A DNA stretch of 64,000 nucleotides from contig NC_092563.1 in assembly GCF_037975245.1 (NCBI RefSeq), forward strand, positions 22,600,960-22,664,959, in the 5' to 3' direction. Each line of letters opens with the position of its first letter. The first letter of the stretch is position 1. This DNA is from Apostichopus japonicus. Its lineage: Eukaryota; Echinodermata; Holothuroidea; Aspidochirotida; Stichopodidae. Positions 63,301 through 64,000 of this stretch are shown piece after piece. Below the pieces are notes generated by a model, which ran no database searches, was not told the origin of the DNA, and saw nothing but the letters and a program-made list of their open reading frames with translations. The position numbers and the translations under genes were made by a program.

Positions 63301-63822
63301 CACAATTATGAATTATTGTCTTGAGGTGTCCACTTTTTTTATCTTATAGGTTTAATTGATAGGTGCATCCACGATGGACCCGTTTGAGACAGGGAAAAAA
63401 AGGAGTTGCTATAAACATAGAATACATACCATTAAAAGGAAAGAACATAGATTACCATATGCAGTAGGGTACAGTAGATTCACATAAACTCTAATGAGGG
63501 GTTTGTCTTATTCACATTTAGCATGTAATATTAACTTTACAAGAGCAAGCAAATATCTTACCTTTATATAGTTCTTTTTCTGCAACATGTCCAAGGTCAA
63601 CTTTATACAATACAGAGGCAAGCATCTCAATTTTGTTTGCATCAAAAGATTGAAGCATACTCCAGTATGAGAACATTCGATAGATTCTCTCAGGGAGGAG
63701 TTTGAATTTTTCCCTAAAGGCATCCTGACGCACTTCAGAAATCAACAGCTTTTCACCAAGTAATTTCCATTGTTCCTTCTTAATTTGATGGCCTATTCGA
63801 CGTAAAACAGATTCATTTAAAC
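39114..63822 (-). CDS. Death-domain array fused to CYLD-like pseudo-deubiquitinase (12 exons, 5' end outside window)
   Basis: Twelve exons, read from 63822 downwards, join with GT-AG introns and consistent phases into 849 residues without a stop. Residues 1-436 form five death-fold domains, one per exon. Residues 437-849 form a CYLD-type USP domain: Cys box [10 protein letters not shown] with Ser 473 in place of the nucleophile, zinc-binding insert (658-701), His box ETSHYMAF (His 753) and FFDSMAD (Asp 772), ending at the usual CYLD terminus. Vertebrate CYLD has three CAP-Gly domains instead of death domains. CYLD cleaves Lys63 and Met1 ubiquitin chains in NF-kB and cell-death signalling. Here catalysis is predicted lost while the fold is intact, so a binding or decoy role is inferred. 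More exons upstream are likely. Introns contain transposons and SINEs, listed separately. Confidence 0.88.
39366..39660. repeat. Duplicated intronic segment, copy A
   Basis: Similar to 56555-56780 in the same orientation. Shared words are TTTGAGCTA, AATGAGAGTTACA, TTTTCACAACTTAC, AAGTCATCTAGTA, GAGAATAA and CCAATTTTGAGACCATTT. A second partial copy of TTTGAGACCATTTGATATAACC lies inside this one. Confidence 0.75.
40255..40560. repeat. Dispersed repeat, copy B
   Basis: Relative of 27100-27330; contains a short CA run (40497-40507) and the CTTTTGCCTCTGGTGAGGAA end. Confidence 0.6.
41336..41582 (-). CDS. Exon 11: USP His box
   Basis: Acceptor TTTGTTGTAG|A, donor CGAG|GTAGGT, 247 bp, residues 697-778. 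[19 protein letters not shown] carries the catalytic His (753, codon 41412-41414), and FFDSMADG carries the third triad residue (Asp 772). Both are intact although the nucleophile is not. Confidence 0.93.
42516..42643 (-). CDS. Exon 10: zinc-binding (B-box-like) insert
   Basis: Acceptor TTTACAG|GT, donor AGACAT|GTGAGA, 128 bp, residues 655-696. Cys pairs 658/661, 669/672 and 688/691 plus His 696 and 701 (the latter in exon 11) preserve the ligand pattern of the zinc module inserted in the CYLD USP domain. It is too short to be found as a long open frame and was located from phase and motif. Confidence 0.9.
44194..44302 (-). CDS. Exon 9: USP segment
   Basis: Acceptor TTCTGAAG|GT, donor GATA|GTGAGT, 109 bp, residues 618-653. 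[15 protein letters not shown] and [13 protein letters not shown] match CYLD closely. Confidence 0.92.
45684..45816 (-). CDS. Exon 8: USP segment
   Basis: Acceptor TTCCACAG|T, donor GCTAAG|GTGATT, 133 bp, residues 574-617. [10 protein letters not shown] and [15 protein letters not shown] match the CYLD YQIFMEK and LLEWSF...LKFAE stretches. Confidence 0.92.
46224..46382 (-). CDS. Exon 7: USP thumb/finger segment
   Basis: Acceptor TCTCAAAG|C, donor ATCAG|GTACAT, 159 bp, residues 521-572. Encodes [18 protein letters not shown] and the conserved [15 protein letters not shown], the counterpart of SEEKDPEEFLN in CYLD. Confidence 0.92.
46383..49664 (-). other. Large intron between exons 7 and 6
   Basis: Contains the MITE at 47612-48052. 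Otherwise no recognisable feature; the 87-codon minus frame at 48168-48431 looks like chance. Confidence 0.6.
47612..48052. mobile_element. MITE with CCAAGGGTTGAAATAA ends (441 bp)
   Basis: Inverted ends of 16 bp, perfect at both sides. Target duplication ACAAGA (47606-47611, 48053-48058). The interior has an AGCGCC/GGCGCT hairpin and repeated GCTCCTGGT words forming a second inverted repeat (47941-48026). No coding; the superfamily is uncertain. Confidence 0.82.
49665..49917 (-). CDS. Exon 6: USP start with Cys box changed to Ser
   Basis: Acceptor CCTTCAG|AT, donor GAGAAG|GTAGGC, 253 bp, residues 437-519. A short acidic link ([13 protein letters not shown]) precedes [18 protein letters not shown]. 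In CYLD this is N-S-C-Y, and the Cys (601 in human CYLD) is the nucleophile; here the codon 49805-49807 is TCC on the minus strand, Ser 473. The oxyanion Asn is kept. The exon ends at IVNPLR, identical to vertebrate CYLD. Confidence 0.93.
50196..50256 (-). pseudogene. Decayed duplicate of the start of exon 6
   Basis: The minus strand reads an acceptor TTTCAG followed by ATTTTGG, as exon 6 does, then about 60 bp alignable to the exon 6 start (DCDQ for DCEP). The open frame continues to a stop near 50160. It lies in the intron between exons 5 and 6, 340 bp ahead of the real exon, in the right phase. If spliced in, it would end the protein after the five death domains. Confidence 0.7.
50822..51082 (-). 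CDS. Exon 5: death domain 5
   Basis: Acceptor CTTTCCAG|GT, donor AGAG|GTAATT, phase 1-1, 261 bp, residues 350-435. Paralogue of domain 1 over its full length. It is the last death domain before the USP domain; the codon split over the next junction is Asp 436. Confidence 0.9.
51804..52070 (-). CDS. Exon 4: death domain 4
   Basis: Acceptor TTTTGCAG|TT, donor CAAG|GTATAT, phase 1-1, 267 bp, residues 261-348. The most canonical of the five: [17 protein letters not shown], then [14 protein letters not shown], then [19 protein letters not shown], matching Death-family helices two to six. Confidence 0.92.
52739..52999 (-). CDS. Exon 3: divergent death-fold domain 3
   Basis: Acceptor TTCCTAG|GT, donor AAAG|GTTTAA (weak donor), phase 1-1, 261 bp, residues 174-259. 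Starts with a Pro-rich PPPYPF link. The helical pattern fits ([12 protein letters not shown], then [13 protein letters not shown]), but the usual W-LA core of helix two is replaced by [14 protein letters not shown], so it is the least typical domain. Confidence 0.75.
53933..54003 (-). repeat. tRNA-like SINE head
   Basis: The minus strand has A-box-like TTAGGTCAGTGGTTAACCC and B-box-like GAGTTCAAGTC at tRNA-like spacing. The end segments TGGAGTG and CACTCCA are complementary, but the T stem is not, so I call it a SINE or tRNA pseudogene and not a tRNA. Confidence 0.5.
54098..55890. mobile_element. Kolobok-like DNA transposon with THAP remnant
   Basis: Inverted ends AGACCAACTATGGAGAC at both sides, flanked by TTAA (54094-54097, 55891-55894). 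Subterminal inverted stretches GTGACGTCA(C/T)TGTTTGTATAC lie at about 54300 and 55650. The plus strand near 54406 starts a frame [13 protein letters not shown]..., the C-X4-C opening of a THAP zinc finger, which breaks at a stop after about 29 codons and again later. Kolobok elements use TTAA sites and often carry THAP domains (family knowledge). No intact transposase. Confidence 0.82.
55895..57186 (-). other. Intron sequence with duplicated segment copy B (56555-56780)
   Basis: Apart from the copy of the 39366-39660 segment there is nothing recognisable. C-rich runs lie at 56271-56281. Confidence 0.55.
56555..56780. repeat. Duplicated intronic segment, copy B
   Basis: See 39366-39660. This copy has no exon next to it, whereas copy A sits beside exon 12. 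Confidence 0.75.
57248..57995. repeat. Four ~80-bp tandem repeats, the last one split
   Basis: Each unit reads GTGAAAATTCGGGCAATATG, CTGAGAATT, CGGGCACCTACTGAAAGAA, AATTTGCAATGTGTTTTT. Copies start near 57255, 57349, 57430 and 57514. The fourth is interrupted at GCACCTAC by the MITE 57559-57951 and resumes at 57952. Confidence 0.88.
57559..57951. mobile_element. hAT-like MITE nested in the 80-bp repeats (393 bp)
   Basis: Ends (A)AGTGGCGGAGC and CAGTGGCGGAGC (reverse complement), with 8-bp duplication GCACCTAC (57551-57558, 57952-57959). Shared core at about 57787-57885. Confidence 0.87.
58915..59172 (-). CDS. Exon 2: death domain 2
   Basis: Acceptor TATTTTAG|GT, donor GATG|GTAAGT, phase 1-1, 258 bp, residues 88-172. 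Contains [19 protein letters not shown] and a [10 protein letters not shown] helix as in classical death domains, then [11 protein letters not shown] as helix six. Confidence 0.88.
60125..60290 (+). repeat. tRNA-derived SINE, copy B
   Basis: The body CACCTTGGGCAAGGCACTTAA, then CGCCCAGGAGTTTAAGTGG matches the SINE at 27690-27850. The head is more decayed (ATGGTAATATGGCAACGG, GGATTGCCAGATC). Confidence 0.7.
60385..60745 (-). mobile_element. CAGGGGCG MITE (361 bp), 5-bp target duplication
   Basis: Ends CAGGGGCGTTGGAAGC and CAGGGGCATCGGAGGC (reverse complement), with duplication ACAAA (60380-60384, 60746-60750). The interior is the reverse complement of 31386-31705, including the first half of the shared core at about 60505-60565. 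G run at 60451-60460 and T run at 60668-60685. Confidence 0.86.
61155..61225. repeat. Direct repeat, copy A
   Basis: GAGAGAGGAAAAACAGTT and AAGGCACATGTTAATCAATC are shared with 61788-61855 in the same order and orientation. Confidence 0.75.
61788..61855. repeat. Direct repeat, copy B
   Basis: Second copy, 630 bp away. On the minus strand it ends TCTCACAG|GTAAGA, a good splice donor that copy A lacks. Confidence 0.75.
62330..62535. repeat. ~23-bp tandem repeat (TGTCTCTTAATGTGTCCATC)
   Basis: Eight or so diverged units of TCTCTTAATGTGTCCATCTG, least diverged at the right end. Confidence 0.8.
63562..63822 (-). CDS. Exon 1 of those visible: death domain 1
   Basis: Acceptor TTTACAG|GT, donor AAAG|GTAAGA, phase 1-1, 261 bp, residues 1-86. 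Helical death-fold pattern: [20 protein letters not shown], then [18 protein letters not shown], and a last helix near [15 protein letters not shown]. It is closely similar to death domain 5 (identical [11 protein letters not shown]), so the two are recent exon duplicates. Sequence upstream to 64000 shows no further exon. Confidence 0.88.
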
Positions 63823-64000
63823 CTGTAAAGGACAAAAATAAAGGATGAAAACTTGTTTCATCACCAGAGGCAATGATTGTTGAGACTTATATAACTTCAG
63901 GTTGTCCCACATTTTCTCTTTTCTAACCATAATTCCCTAAGGAATTGCTTTTTGCCCCAGATATGTATCCAATAAACTTTTTTTGGTCTTAATTCAGAGA

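Larger units (their letters stand above)
59173..63561 (-). other. Intron between exons 2 and 1
   Basis: Holds a SINE, a CAGGGGCG element, a direct repeat pair and a short tandem repeat, listed separately. I find no further death-domain exon here. Confidence 0.6.

Overview
The window is metazoan nuclear DNA with spliced genes, and it fits a deuterostome invertebrate, most likely an echinoderm. Three things point there: an LTR retrotransposon with the PR-INT-RT-RNase H order known from deuterostome Gmr1-type elements, an intronless secreted C-type lectin, and a gene with many death-domain exons. I cannot fix the class or species from sequence alone.

Layout. Positions 1-17425 are almost entirely tandem repeats. 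They comprise octamer and undecamer arrays (TTTTATCA, TTTGGTCA, TTTTGCCA, TTTTACCA), a ~46-bp satellite, two copies of a LINE fragment embedded in the arrays, and a degraded L1/Tx1-like reverse transcriptase. From 17426 to 28258 lie sparse sequence, a C-type lectin gene on the minus strand (19865-20368), MITEs and a SINE. From 28259 to 36726 lies a decayed Ty3/Gypsy (Gmr1-like) LTR element on the minus strand. Its RT is split by a 2.2-kb transposon that itself carries two younger insertions.

From 39114 to beyond the right edge runs one large minus-strand gene. I reconstruct twelve exons (63822 down to 39114) whose phases all agree and which give 849 uninterrupted residues. The first five exons each encode one death-fold domain, all phase 1-1, 258-267 bp. 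The next seven encode a complete ubiquitin protease domain of the CYLD type, with the Asn and His boxes and the zinc-binding insert. The residue at the catalytic Cys position is Ser (codon 49805-49807). The gene therefore reads as a death-domain array joined to a CYLD-like pseudo-deubiquitinase, an architecture I do not recognise. The start of the gene lies outside the window.

Its introns hold a Kolobok-like element with a THAP remnant and TTAA target sites, hAT-like elements with 8-bp target duplications, elements with CAGG ends and 5-bp duplications, and SINEs. A conserved ~100-bp core with a GCGCCA/TGGCGC hairpin recurs in several otherwise different elements.

How they may work together is inference. 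CYLD trims Lys63- and Met1-linked ubiquitin from NF-kB and death-receptor complexes, and death domains recruit to the same complexes. A catalytically dead version could act as a ubiquitin-binding scaffold or decoy in innate immune signalling.
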